NCBI RefSeq assembly: GCF_037975245.1
Contig: NC_092561.1
Location: 6,766,501-6,830,500 of the forward strand
DNA: 64,000 nucleotides
Direction: 5' to 3'
Origin: Apostichopus japonicus
Lineage: Eukaryota; Echinodermata; Holothuroidea; Aspidochirotida; Stichopodidae
Numbering within the stretch: the first letter of the stretch is position 1; every line of letters starts with the position of its first letter. This document shows, one piece after another, positions 48,866 through 59,870 of the stretch. The notes under the pieces are model-generated. The model had not been told where the DNA came from and made no database searches. It was given only the letters and a program-made list of their open reading frames with translations. Both the position numbers and the translations under genes were made by a program.

Positions 48866-49100
48866 TCAAGATATGTATGTATTTTATATCCTCCTGCAAG
48901 CAGGAACCTGCAAAGAAGCCTCATTGGCTTATCAAAGCCGCAAGCTGACCGAAGTCAGTCTCTTAGATTCATATTTAACGTCCATGATTATGAATTGTCA
49001 ACAACTTTGTAACTGGACGACATACATTAATCTTGGAGTGACTCAAACCAGGGACCTTATGATTGAAACGCACCGGCGTTAACCAATGAGCTAACACTCC
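48866..49100 (-). mobile_element. tRNA-derived SINE, copy 2, downstream of MRPL21
   Basis: On the minus strand it starts GGAGTGTTAGCTCATTGG, has a TTAACGCC box A context and box B-like GGTTTGAGTC, then shares GACGTTAAATATGAATC, CTTCGGTCAGCTTGCGG and TTCCTGCTTGCAGG with 21699-21960. It lies within 200 bp of the MRPL21 stop, antisense, so may be part of the 3' UTR. Confidence 0.75.
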
Positions 49101-49290
49101 ACAACACTGTACAGTTAACACTGTACAGTTAGGTATGTCTCAAATGTTCCTTTCATAAAGGCAGTCGGTCACGGTTCCTTTTATAAAGGCAACCACTGAG
49201 CTAACACTCAACAACACTGTAGAGCTAACACTGTACAGTTAGGTATGTCTTGAATGTTCCTTTTATAAAGGCAATCGGTCACGGTCTCAT
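49101..49290. repeat. Two-copy direct duplication, about 110-bp period
   Basis: The segment with ACTGTACAGTTAGGTATGTC, TGAATGTTCC and TTTTATAAAGGCAATCGGTC occurs twice, at about 49110-49175 and 49217-49285. Each copy is preceded by an AACACTGTA repeat. It abuts the SINE head, and GAGCTAACACTC from the SINE start is repeated inside, so the duplication probably copied the SINE edge. Confidence 0.65.
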
Positions 49291-52170
49291 AATTAAGAAT
49301 TCTCTGTAGAAGTCTACAGTACTTTCTACGGTATCCGCTGGTTCTGACCCCTCAAGAGTTAGGAAGGATAACTGTACTAGTCTCGGTGAAGAAAAGTGCC
49401 ATGAAAGTAAAATAGTCAAGTGCTTGCTGAACTGAAGTTTAATCGTGGGTGACCAGTATTGAATTTATAGCATATTTGGGGGTAAGACAGGAGGACACCC
49501 TAGTTGATGATCAAATAGTGCTTGAGAAGTTGAATATCTGTCAAATATATCACAAAATACAATTAAACAAATATATTCTTAGAGTTTTCGAAATGAATGT
49601 TCAAGGTTCTAAGGACTTTATTTCAACGCTTTTGCCATCTGTTAAGTTTGAAATATACATTGTCAAACAATTGAGATCACAAACTTATTTGTGTTATGAT
49701 TTTGATTTTGTGTTACAAGTCTCTGAAGAAGAAACAAGTTTGTTTAATTTATGTGTAAGCTTGGCAATTCAGTCACTTTGACTGATGAGCCATCATTACT
49801 TACAGTATTTTCTGAGATTGAAAGGAGTGAAAACTTACCTCCCTGCCCGTCCTCAAGTTTTCTTAAATTTGATTTTTTGTGGTTGTTTAAATTTTGCCTA
49901 ACGTTATCTTTTAATGTTTAGTTTAAACATTAACATTCCCTTAAAACACATGACTGCAGTATTGGAGAATCCCAAGACTTGTGGGTGGGAGGTATAGTGG
50001 GGTAAGTAACAAAGGGGGGAAATAATGAAGTTACATTGTAAGATTAGAAAACAGCAAAATTTCAAAAACAGAGCATTGCCAACAAGAATTATTTGCAGAA
50101 AAGAATAAAGATAATACAAACTGTTTTGGACCCAATTATTTATTACAGATAATACTCTTTAATTCAATATCTAATTCTGACTCACATAATAAACTATTTA
50201 TAAACTATTAATATATCTCATTGGAACGGTTTGAAAAGAAATCACATGAAATACCCATGGCAACTCCAAATAAAATTTTGTTAACATGTTTTATACCCAA
50301 AGGTTGAAGATAGAAGCAATACCAATCAAATTGCATGCAGAAAAGATGACACATTTAAAAAACGGAAAAATCATTTAATAATTTAATAAACCCCATCTCC
50401 TCCCCCCCCCCCCCCCACAAACCCAACAAGATGAAAGTGAGAAAGGCCACCTAATGCATAATATCTTTAAGGGAGAAGCAATGCAAATTACATCTGTGCA
50501 TATTGAAAATATAACAAGTTTCTGCAGAGAAATGAGAACATTAATGTTAACTGTGCCCAGACATTTCTTATACATAATAAGGTTTTCTTCCAAGTTCTAT
50601 TTTTGTGCAAGGTTTTGAAATATTGCTCTCAAATGATGTTAGATCACTGCAGAAAAACCTGATAGGTTTTTGTTTACTCAATAATTTGCTTCACTTGCAT
50701 ATAGTGATTACAAGCCAAGGCATCACACACATACAAACACAGTGCCATCACTATCATATAAAAGATTCCTTTTGCCCCCAAAAAGAAATCACAATGTTAT
50801 TCCATTTCCTCAGAAAACTGATGAAATAATATACTTTAAGTGGTTCATTTTTCCTAGACAGAGAAATTTACTTTTTTCTGAGCCATCTACTTTCAAGAAA
50901 TTACAAAAAAAGAATCGTTTTGGGAAAGACAGTGAAATTTAAGTACTTCTACAAAAATGGCATTTTTCTTATTATAAAATTGTATGCAAAACTTACAACT
51001 AATATCTCAGTCAATCACTTCACATAAATGCATGATTCACATAAATGCTGCTATACATCACTTTAAGTACTGTCTTAATAAAATACACTTGACCGTCCTG
51101 AAATTTCTGTTTTTATTGAACGTGAAAAATAAACAAAAGCACCATATGATGGTACCCGAGGGTTGGTGATAGATTGCCTTGAACAGTGTATGTGTGAGGG
51201 AACCCTATTAGATCTACTTTAGGTTTTGGGTTGATAAGGGTGTAAAGAGGGGCCTAACTGGCCTAGTCGTTGCACTGTACACCATAGGTGTGGCGATTCC
51301 ACCTGTCATTTCGCATTCCGCCTGCACTTACAGTCTTGCCGAAATACTTATAATTTATCCCAGAAATCCTTTCTGAAGAGAATCCATGTAGTTGCCAGTT
51401 GAAGTAGTTTCGTCGGTCAGCTGGGAAGGAGCCCTCTTAGTTTACCTAATAAGTTGTCTGTAAAATACAGAATAGCCACGAACCACAAAGTGGAGCATTG
51501 ACAAACCTGTATACTGTGTGATTTGTATTGTTTCTATAAGTTGTACGCCACTACCCTTACATATGTATATGCCATGTCTAGAGTTTTGGCCTATTTATAG
51601 CTTACTATTTCCACCACCTTCTGTTGCACAGCTCATGATTGGTTACTTTATCTCTTTTGTAAACATAGTGTCAGTTTGTTTATGTGAATCTGCAAGACTT
51701 TGATTTGTCCATTTCAGTTTATTTAAACATGGAACTACCATCACCCCTTCTGTGCCCAGAAAGTACTATGTTATAACATAAGGTCTATAAACACGACCAA
51801 GTGCAAGAAACGAGAGATCATCGATTTGGTCGATCAACGCACGGCCCAGACGCTGGGTCAATGGCTGCATTTTTGTGACTAATGGTCACTTTTTTGGCAT
51901 GGTCACCCTACAAATTCTTGTGAGTGTTACAAATTTATGACTAAAACATTCAAAAATATATTCCAAAAGTGTCAATAAAATACCTTAAAATTGTATTCCT
52001 TTACTTTTTGACACTTTGTGCATGGCCATTTTAACATATCTAGCAATTTTTGGTGTACCTAAATATTCCCTTTTAACATCAATTCTCCATGTCTCTTACT
52101 CCAGTTTAGTGAAACTTAGCTGGGATTGGGTTTTTTAAGGCAACTGTGTCAAAAATAGGGCATGGAGGAA
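49291..52170. other. Intergenic region between MRPL21 and DHDH, no gene seen
   Basis: The two genes converge here. A 110-codon open frame at 49449-49781 has no recognisable domain and no ATG at its start. The rest is AT-rich, with a C run near 50402. Transcript ends of either gene may extend into it. Confidence 0.45.
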
Positions 52171-52373
52171 GCTGCAACCAAGCTGCATAGGGTGAAATCT
52201 GTACAGTTACAATAGGTCTGCTGAGACAATAGGTGAGACAATAGGTGAGACAATAGGTGAGACAATAGGCTGAGACAATAGGTCTGCTGAGTTACAATAG
52301 GTCTGCTGAGATAATCTCTATTCTTTGGTGTAGATGCAGCCTTGCTGCAGAGTAATTTGCAGCTGCTGCAGCA
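52171..52373 (+). mobile_element. GCTGCA-ended MITE (family C), copy 3, with internal 12-mer expansion
   Basis: Ends are GCTGCAACCAAGCTGCATAGG and TTTGCAGCTGCTGCAGC. The internal ACAATAGG word seen once or twice in copy 1 is expanded here into a run of GAGACAATAGGT units at about 52223-52305. The GATAATCTCTATTCTTTGG block matches the other copies. Confidence 0.7.
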
Positions 52374-52822
52374 TTTCTTTTTCACACTGGTTCTGTAATT
52401 TAACTGGACTGTCAATCACCATTCTAAGCAAGCAAAGACAGTTGAGAGAGTAACCATAATCAGGTTAAACAGCTCTGTTAATCAACATTTCCTGGTTCCT
52501 CCCTCTGGTAAATTGTTTCACACGATGGGGTAACACATCCTTTTAAACCCCTCAATCATTTTCAGGACCACATTCATGTTCAGAAAGGCTCTGAACACTG
52601 CCAATATATTTGAGAAATTTGCATGGTTAAACTTTCTTTTTGATTAATATTTTCACAATTGCAATTTGGCAAGACATTCCTCAAGTATCTAATTCAATAC
52701 TTAACTTCTTTTTCATTCATAAACTTAGATCATGATTAGCCAATGATACAGAGGACGGGTAGGTTGATGTAAGTTTTATAGCAAGCAGACAGAAAATGAG
52801 CTTCTCACACCAAGAACGGTTG

Positions 52823-53999
52823 CTAAGGACTTGCTCTATCGCCCTCAATCACGTATCCAAGGGAATTCCGAACCGTCTCCACGATAGTTGCCAAATTCTT
52901 ACTCGCTTCGTGGCTCATGAGTGGATGTTCCTTTTTACCTGGCAGACCAAAAAAAGAGGAAAAACACTTTGAAGAAAAGAATTTCTAAAATGGTGACCCA
53001 TGAATGACCACTTCAGATTAACAAAAGTTTATAAGAAGTGTAATCTGCTTATCACATGCAGCATTATAGGTGGTGTATTGTTTCTTTGTAATAAAAATAG
53101 GTGTGGAAATTGGCACTCTGACTGTTATAGGCAACTGGAGAACAGCAAATTAATACTCTGTTGTTAAGATAAGGTTTGAGAAACTGCCTCACAAGAGTTC
53201 AACCTGTAAAAGTAAGTTGGCCTGACGTTTCGATCCTAGCAGGATCTTCTTCAAAGGCTAAATGACAAGTAACAGTAGGGACAACAACAAAGAGTTCTAC
53301 CTGTCATCATAATAGCAAACATCTTACAAGGTCAAGAGAATGAAAAAATTCACACAAATGCATAGTACATAGTATTAAAACTTAGTACTCTCAGTAAGTC
53401 TTACCATCGTTAATGGCCTGTCTCACAGCCTCTGCTTCGTAACGTAAACCAGTGGAATTATCATAGAATGGCTTCACCTTGGAGTTTGGTACAGGAAACT
53501 GAAATTGATCTGTCCTGCCTGTTGTGGTCTTTGTCACTTCCATGCCGGTGGGACACCAGAAAGGGTTGTAAATCTATAAATAAGGATGATGGATATACAT
53601 TCTGTGAGATGATTTACAATTTTACAATATAAAACCATAATTTAGAAAATGAAAATCAATTGGTTCATCAAGTGAAAAACGTTTGAAAACTGTTTACCTG
53701 TAAACAATACTGACAATTTTAAGCTGTTTGCTTTTATAGAAACCTATGTGCAAGTTAATAAAGAACAGTAAACAAAACAAAAATCCAAAAGACGAAAGTT
53801 GTCATGGAACCCCTTTTGGGGTTTCCAATTAGTAAACGGCTGGTCTTTGAATTACATCCATGAAAAGGTTGCTAGTCTGCACATAGTGATTATTAATTTA
53901 GGCAGTTCACATTCATGCAAAGATCAGGGCTGGAAAGCATTGCTAAAATTAACTTCACAGGAATTTGTTTTCTAGTTTTTCTAGTACAGGTGATTTTCT

Positions 54000-54052
<53 letters not shown>

Positions 54053-57000
54053 CTGTATGGTTTGCAAGGTATTCCAACTGATGATGCTAAACATGGCAAA
54101 ACAAGCTTTCAGCCAAAGCATTCCCATATGGTAGTACTGGTATTGTGTGTGTATATGTCTCCAAATTAAAGGGTGTGAAGACTCGCGCAAAAAGAAACGT
54201 CTAATGCCGGCAATCTGACCTAGTTTCGAATGAGGTGTAACAGAAGAGTTAGACACCACCATCGATCCGAGAAAATACACACACACAGCTTGCTACCTTT
54301 GGTAATTAGACACTAGTGTACAGTCAGTACATACAGCTGCGGCCAATACCCAAAGCAGTGTACAAACAATACAGCGATGGATATCTCAGGTCCAGCTAAA
54401 GATAACAAGGTATCACGTTTCATTTCTGTACTGTCTGCATTTTGTAGTGACACAAACAAAACGTCACTTGCAAGCAACGGAAAGTTAACTTTTTCAGATG
54501 GCCGCACACGGTTTGGGGCGAGTCTTCAATGCTTTTAAGGCCGTTATAAAAGCTGTGACATTTGCTACCTTATTACTTACCTTTATCTTCCCTTCTGTGC
54601 AGCCTACTTCTGCTTCATTGGACATCCCACAGACTCCAGAGTACACCAAGGTAGCCATTTTGTTGTTAGGGTAGAGTAATGTGATGTTTGCACCAGCATC
54701 AACACCTTAATACACAGACAAGGACAAATGTTGAATAATGTACAAATATTGTTCACCATGTTCCGTCAAAATATCACCTTTTTTGCTCACAAACAATTAG
54801 CATGCATGATTTTGCTAATTTCCAAGACAATTTTCTTAAAAGAGTTATTTCAATGGCTGAATTTGATTGCTTAATATGTTTAAAATTATTTTAAAAAAAT
54901 GGAAACTTTCAGCTGAAAGGTTTTTTCTTCCTTCTTCTTAACATTGATTTAACTAACTCATGGAGCAAAATAATATTTGTACAAAAAATTTCATTCTGAG
55001 GAAATTCTACTTTCAATAGAATCAATAGTGTAGTGAATTCTTTGACATTTTCATGACTACTTATTTTTATGTTAATTTGGTCATTAGAATATTCATGAGC
55101 TAAAACTTACTACTTTCTGTATTTTGTTATATATCCTTAGTACTGGAGAAGTTTTCGATCCTGCTGTTGGAAGGATGCCACTATGTAGATTGCCAAGGTG
55201 TGCTGGTACCCTTATCATTTAAGCCAGTCAAAAATAGGTTGTATTCAATGAACCGTACCTTGTGATAGGGACAAGGTATTTTACGGTGGCTTAATAGGGA
55301 CATGGGGGGAGAAAAATAAGTGTCCCCAAATCGCAAAATTTTGACTTTTTAAAGTCAAAATTTTGACTTTTTTTTTTTACCTCATAAGTCATAAAATTTG
55401 ACTTCTAAAGTCAAAGTTTGGACCTTTTCTTGTGACCTCATAAGTAAAAATATTTGGCATTGTATCTCAAAATTTTTTCTTTCCTATGTCCCTATTATGC
55501 CACCGTAGTATTTAGATGGGGTTTGTAACAACCAGCATATTTTTCTTTGCCATATAAGAGTCACATTACATGTCTAGCTGCACCCATGATCATTTGTACT
55601 GATTGATACAGTGGGCCAACATGACAAATGAATGTTGTTCCACCAAGTGATGTCTATCCATTTAACCCTCATTCAAATTTAACCTGAGACATGTCCAAAC
55701 CTTCAGATGTGAGATGTCCAGAGACAGAAACAGATGTAGGTGCTTCATCACCAAAGACCATCATAGCAAACTGGGCTGTATACAAGCCGATATCATACAT
55801 CGCTCCTCCTCCGAGTGCTGAAAGAAAAATAATATAGAACAAGAAATTCAGTATCATTACATATGTATTATATACATATACATCTAATTTGAATTGTAGT
55901 GAGTTGGACTATCCAGAACAGTGAAAAAACTTCCAGCCTCCATCGGGATTCGAACCCGGGGCCTCCCGCTTTGTACGCGGACACCCTTACCACTATAGGC
56001 TATGGACGATGACTGTATGTCCAGTGGTTCGAAACCGGTAAGGAAGGTCGTAATTACACTATAGGCGTGTGTCACCTGTATCGAACAATACTAGTTCTGT
56101 TTTTGGTGACATATTTTGCCTTACTCTAGAGATCAAACATGATGCTAACCAACTCGAAATCATCTGTGATTCCTAAAGCCAGATCCCAAAAGAGATACTT
56201 TGAACAGACTGCTAAATGAAATGGAGGTAAACGACAAAGGCATATATATATAAACATATCATATATAATTGTAAGTTGTTCGATAGAAGTCTGTATAAAC
56301 TTGATAGTCAAACAAACATACGGGTACTTTAAAATGTAAAAAATAATTTTAAGTCTCTGACACAGTTATGACCATGTGACTATGAAGCATCTACAATATT
56401 CACCTCTTGCTATGTTGGGTTGTATTTGTACAGGTTCTAGAGGAAGTATCACAGCATGTGTTTAGTTTCAGAAGAGTTGGTGTAATACGTACATTACATT
56501 TCAAAAGGACCACACATACTTCTTTCATCATTTCAATCTTATTATTACTTGAGTGTTACTCCTCAGCCAACAACTACAAAATATTTCATCCACCTCTCCT
56601 GCCCCTCTCGACCTCCCTTATTCTATGTCTGACCAAGAAATAAATAGACCTCATCACTGACCTTTCATTGCAACACGCTCTTTGGTTATAAGTGGAAGGC
56701 AAAATGTTGCTTGGACGATTTGAGCCTCTCCTATTTCTTTGCTAGCAATAATGTCTCTTATTTTCTGATAGACGGGGAAAAATCGACTCCAAACAGCCTG
56801 TAGGGATGACAAAGGAAAATATAATTTCATGTCAGAAAGTCATTAAATTCCTTCAGAGATTGACAACGATTAGGTCAACTCCCTCACGTGAGACATTTAA
56901 ATTAATATAATAATTTGAAAATGCTTCTACATCTGAATATAATATGGAGGATTAGAGCTTGTAATATAGAATTTTTTATGAAAAACTTTCAGCGATTATT

Positions 57001-57839
57001 TTCAAAATTGCTAAAGTTTGGAGCCAAAGATTTTGCACTACAGAATAGATTTGTACAACATACAATAGTGAGAATCATAACAAATTTTAGAAAGTGTAAA
57101 GATTAAAACACTTTCTGATAAACCAGCTGTCAAACCTCAAGAATGTGTTATTTTCTTCTTGTCATTCCTCAATGCTCCTTTAACCTCATCCAGGACTTAC
57201 CTCCATACAGAAGAGATTCTTCTCTTTTGCCAAGGACTGTATCTCTGTCAACTGCTTCACATTCAATGCCATTGGCTTTTCACACACGACATTCTTGTTG
57301 TGATTCAAAAACAGCTTGCATAGAGGCAAATGTTCTGTGTTAATTGAACCAATGTAAACAATATCTGCAGAAAGATACAAATTGGAAACAAGTAGAGTAC
57401 ATTTTTTTCTCATTGCAGGTTAGGGAGCAGGTTGGGTTGGGGGGGGGGCAAAGGAAGATGGAGCAGTGAAGCAGTGGGGGTGAGGAGGGGAATGGGAGGG
57501 AAGCAATGGGGGTGACGAGGGGGTGGGAGACATTAATTAGCTAATGTCACTTTGCCCACATATTGAGTGAACTAGCCTTCAGTACCAACACCAAAACAGA
57601 ACTATTCAAATAAATGTAAAGAAAACGAGAAAAATACCAATGCTGTCATCAGAAGCCAGTTCTTCATAGCTAGCATATGACTTAGGGATCTGGTGTAATT
57701 CAGCAAATGTTTGAGATCGTTCTGCTGATCTGGCAGCCACAGCCATGACTGAGTGTAGTGTTGGATCCAGGGTGCTGAGACCACACACAAAGTCGTGAGA
57801 GATCTTTCCTGCACTGCATATTCCCCAATGAAGTGCCAT
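52823..57839 (-). CDS. DHDH: Trans-1,2-dihydrobenzene-1,2-diol dehydrogenase
   Basis: Coding exons: 57638-57839, 57201-57364, 56662-56797, 55701-55817, 54581-54705, 53405-53573, 52823-52938. They join in phase into 342 aa; mammalian DHDH is 334. This is a Gfo/Idh/MocA-family oxidoreductase: an N-terminal Rossmann fold opening MALHWGICSAGKIS with AVAARSAERSQTFA after strand 2, then VVCEKPMALN with the family's catalytic lysine at K97, then the C-terminal substrate half with GGGAMYDIGLYTAQF, whose tyrosine (Y180) aligns with the family's second catalytic residue. The family oxidises trans-dihydrodiols of aromatics and D-xylose with NADP+, in the cytosol. Exon 4 must use a weak donor, GAAG|GTTTGG, to keep frame (SEGVDAGANITLLY). 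An acceptor at 57848-57849 shows that a 5' non-coding exon exists upstream. Introns hold a family P MITE, a TA MITE and a tRNA-like SINE head. Confidence 0.94.
53211..53285 (+). repeat. Dispersed repeat family R, core fragment
   Basis: The 75-bp core AAGTTGGCCTGACGTTTCG, ATCCTAGCAGGATCTTC, AAAGGCTAAATGACAAGTAA is nearly identical to 20424-20480. It lies in the last DHDH intron. Confidence 0.7.
54002..54052. repeat. (TA)n(TG)n microsatellite
   Basis: About 17 TA units run directly into about eight TG units. It lies in the DHDH intron between exons 5 and 6, just upstream of a family P MITE. Confidence 0.95.
54166..54538 (+). mobile_element. TTAA-type MITE (family P), copy 2, full length
   Basis: A full 373-bp copy including TTAA at both edges. 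The left terminus AGGGTGTGAAGACTCGC pairs with the right terminus GCGAGTCTTCAATGCTT. The body has shared blocks ACACTAGTGTACAGTCAGTA and GATAACAAGGTATCACG. No coding frame. It ends 42 bp from DHDH exon 5, inside the intron. Confidence 0.85.
55284..55505. mobile_element. TA-flanked MITE with nested inverted repeats
   Basis: The ends CGGTGGCTTAATAGGGACAT and ATGTCCCTATTATGCCACCG are inverted repeats of 20 bp with one mismatch, each bordered by TA, as in Tc1/mariner-type insertions. Inside, AAAGTCAAAATTTTGACTTT is itself palindromic and a diverged version follows (ACTTCTAAAGTCAAAGTTTG), with ACCTCATAAGT occurring twice. It is about 222 bp. It lies in the DHDH intron between exons 4 and 5. Confidence 0.75.
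55930..56012 (-). mobile_element. tRNA-like SINE head or tRNA pseudogene
   Basis: On the minus strand: TATAGTGGTAAGGGTG (D-arm-like), an anticodon-arm-like CCGCGTACAAAGCGG, and GGGTTCGAATCCC (T-arm and box B). The acceptor arms do not pair, so a functional tRNA is unlikely. It is followed by GTTTTTTCACTGTTCTGGAT, which looks like a SINE body. It differs from the SINE at 21699. It lies in the DHDH intron between exons 3 and 4. Confidence 0.6.
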
Positions 57840-57986
57840 TTTAAATCCTAGAAAAAAAAAAAAAAAGGTTTTCAATGAACACAATTCTTGTTCGGAATGT
57901 ATACTCTCGTAATACCACAATTGAGGCAATTATCATCTTCCTAGTGCATCTATAAATGTCTTAAAGTTTGTCAATCATATACCACC

Positions 57987-58365
57987 TTAAAGGCATTGAA
58001 GACTCGCCCCAAACAGCGTGCGGCCATCTGAAAAAGTTAACTTTCCGTTGCTTGCAAGTGACGTTTTGTTTGTGTCGCTACAAAATGCAGACAGTACAGT
58101 AATGAAAGGTGATTGATACCTTGTTATCTTTAGCTGGACCTGAGATGTCCATTGCTGCATCGTTTGTACACTGTGCTGTGGGTATTGACCGCAGCTGTAT
58201 GTACTGACTGTACACTAGTGTCTAAGTACCGATGGTAACAAGATGTGTGTGTGTATTTTCTGGGATCAATGGTGGTGTCCAACACTTCTGTTACACCTCA
58301 TTCGAAACTAGGTCAGATTACCGGCATTAGACGTTTCTTTTTGCGCGAGTCTTCACACCCTTTAA
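57987..58365 (-). mobile_element. TTAA-type MITE (family P), copy 3, full length, beside the DHDH start exon
   Basis: A reverse-orientation copy with TTAA at 57987-57990 and 58362-58365 and both terminal repeats intact (379 bp). Nearly identical to 54166-54538. It starts 148 bp upstream of the DHDH start codon, in the intron of the 5' UTR. Confidence 0.88.
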
Positions 58366-59815
58366 ATACATCTATGCTTATCTTCAAGGGTACCCCCAAC
58401 ATAGTGAAGGAAGTAAGCAAAGGAAATTAGAATCAGTTTCCAAGGTTAGCACTGACCACAGAGCTATGCACAGACCCTGCTAAACTGTGACAATGATACT
58501 GCCAACTTAAAAGTGACTGTCACATTCTTACCCTATTCCCTTCTCCCCCCCCACCCTCTTCCGGGCTTCCCCAACCCCTCCCTTTTTTCCAAGTAAAGAT
58601 TTCCTGGGTGTCGATAACCTGCAGCTGTACATGTTTACACACATTGATAATCCTTCGCTTATGTCGATAAAAAAAAAAACCTTCTTGCCTGAGAAGTATA
58701 CCAGCAAATTTGTGTGATGACAGCTCCAATCAAATTCATTTGAAGAGAAAATATTACTTCTACATATTTACTGGTATGTGTGTGTGTGTGGTAACGTATA
58801 TACAAATTATAAACGTGCATTGTAATTCGGGAATTTAGTTGGGAATTTGATTATATAGCCAGTAGACTTTTAATCACTTGCATGTTTAGCTCAATTAGTG
58901 GCTTAAATTATGAAATTCTACCAGGGCTAGAACCACTGATCTCTACAAAGTAAACTTAATATAAGAACAACAACAAAAAAAACCATAAATTATGCTGCAT
59001 AGGACCCAATGAGTCGTTTCTAGGAACTGTAGAACAGAATCACAAACTTTGCATCAATCTTTGAAACAGATTTAAAGTGATAATTTTCAATACATTGTTG
59101 TAACAATTTAAACCAGTCATGCATTATTTACAGAAACAAAACATGACTTGGCAAAATTGACATGACGTTTAATAAATAATTAATTTGAAAAAAAGTTCCA
59201 TAAGAATTGATGAACTTTGATACACTCGAAGGAGTATTGCATAAAGCGATTCAAGTAAACATACTGATAAGACCTAGATTGTGATCAAAGTTATAATTCA
59301 TGGCACGTTTTGGTCTAGCCCTAGTAGTTATAGGCTAGTTATGATATTAGTGCAAATAAGAATGACATCAATGTTAAAACAGACCTGATTCATGTAGATT
59401 CATCCTCCTCCCCCCCCCCCCCTCACCCTTCACCTGCCCAACCAAATTTAAAAAGTGGAAATTGCTGCCCGAAACCTTTCACAAACCATTCTGTATGTAC
59501 AGTATTCCACTATTCCATCTATTAATGCACCTGCTTAACTTCATTGTAAGGTTCAAAGCTTTTTGTACAGGAGACTTGGAGATCCCAATGTTAGACGAGA
59601 CATAAAACAATGAGCCTTACAGTACTAAAATGGTAAGAGTTGACAGGTATATGTTAAGAGGTCTAACAAATTAGCTCCAAGCTCATGCCATACTATGAGT
59701 AGAATTGTCTTACAAAATATATCTTGCTTCAGTTCCTGGTTAGGACCACAGAGCATGCCTATGGCCAGAGTTCAAATTACTGTTTTAATGTCGTGGGAAG
59801 GGGGATAAAAATGGT
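58366..59815. other. No gene seen upstream of DHDH
   Basis: Probably the 5' UTR intron of DHDH. AT-rich, with C runs near 58540 and 59409 and a TG run near 58776. No exon recognised. Confidence 0.45.
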
Positions 59816-59870
59816 AGCTAATGTCTGCCCTGGAGAGGGATCTAAATTTGAAGGAAAAAATTGATTCAAT

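Noticed and set aside
49449-49781. 110-codon plus-strand open frame downstream of MRPL21
   Set aside because: No ATG at its start, no recognisable domain, no splice partners; length is compatible with chance in AT-rich DNA.
55930-56012. Functional tRNA gene
   Set aside because: The T-arm is good but the acceptor arms do not pair and the sequence continues into a SINE-like body.
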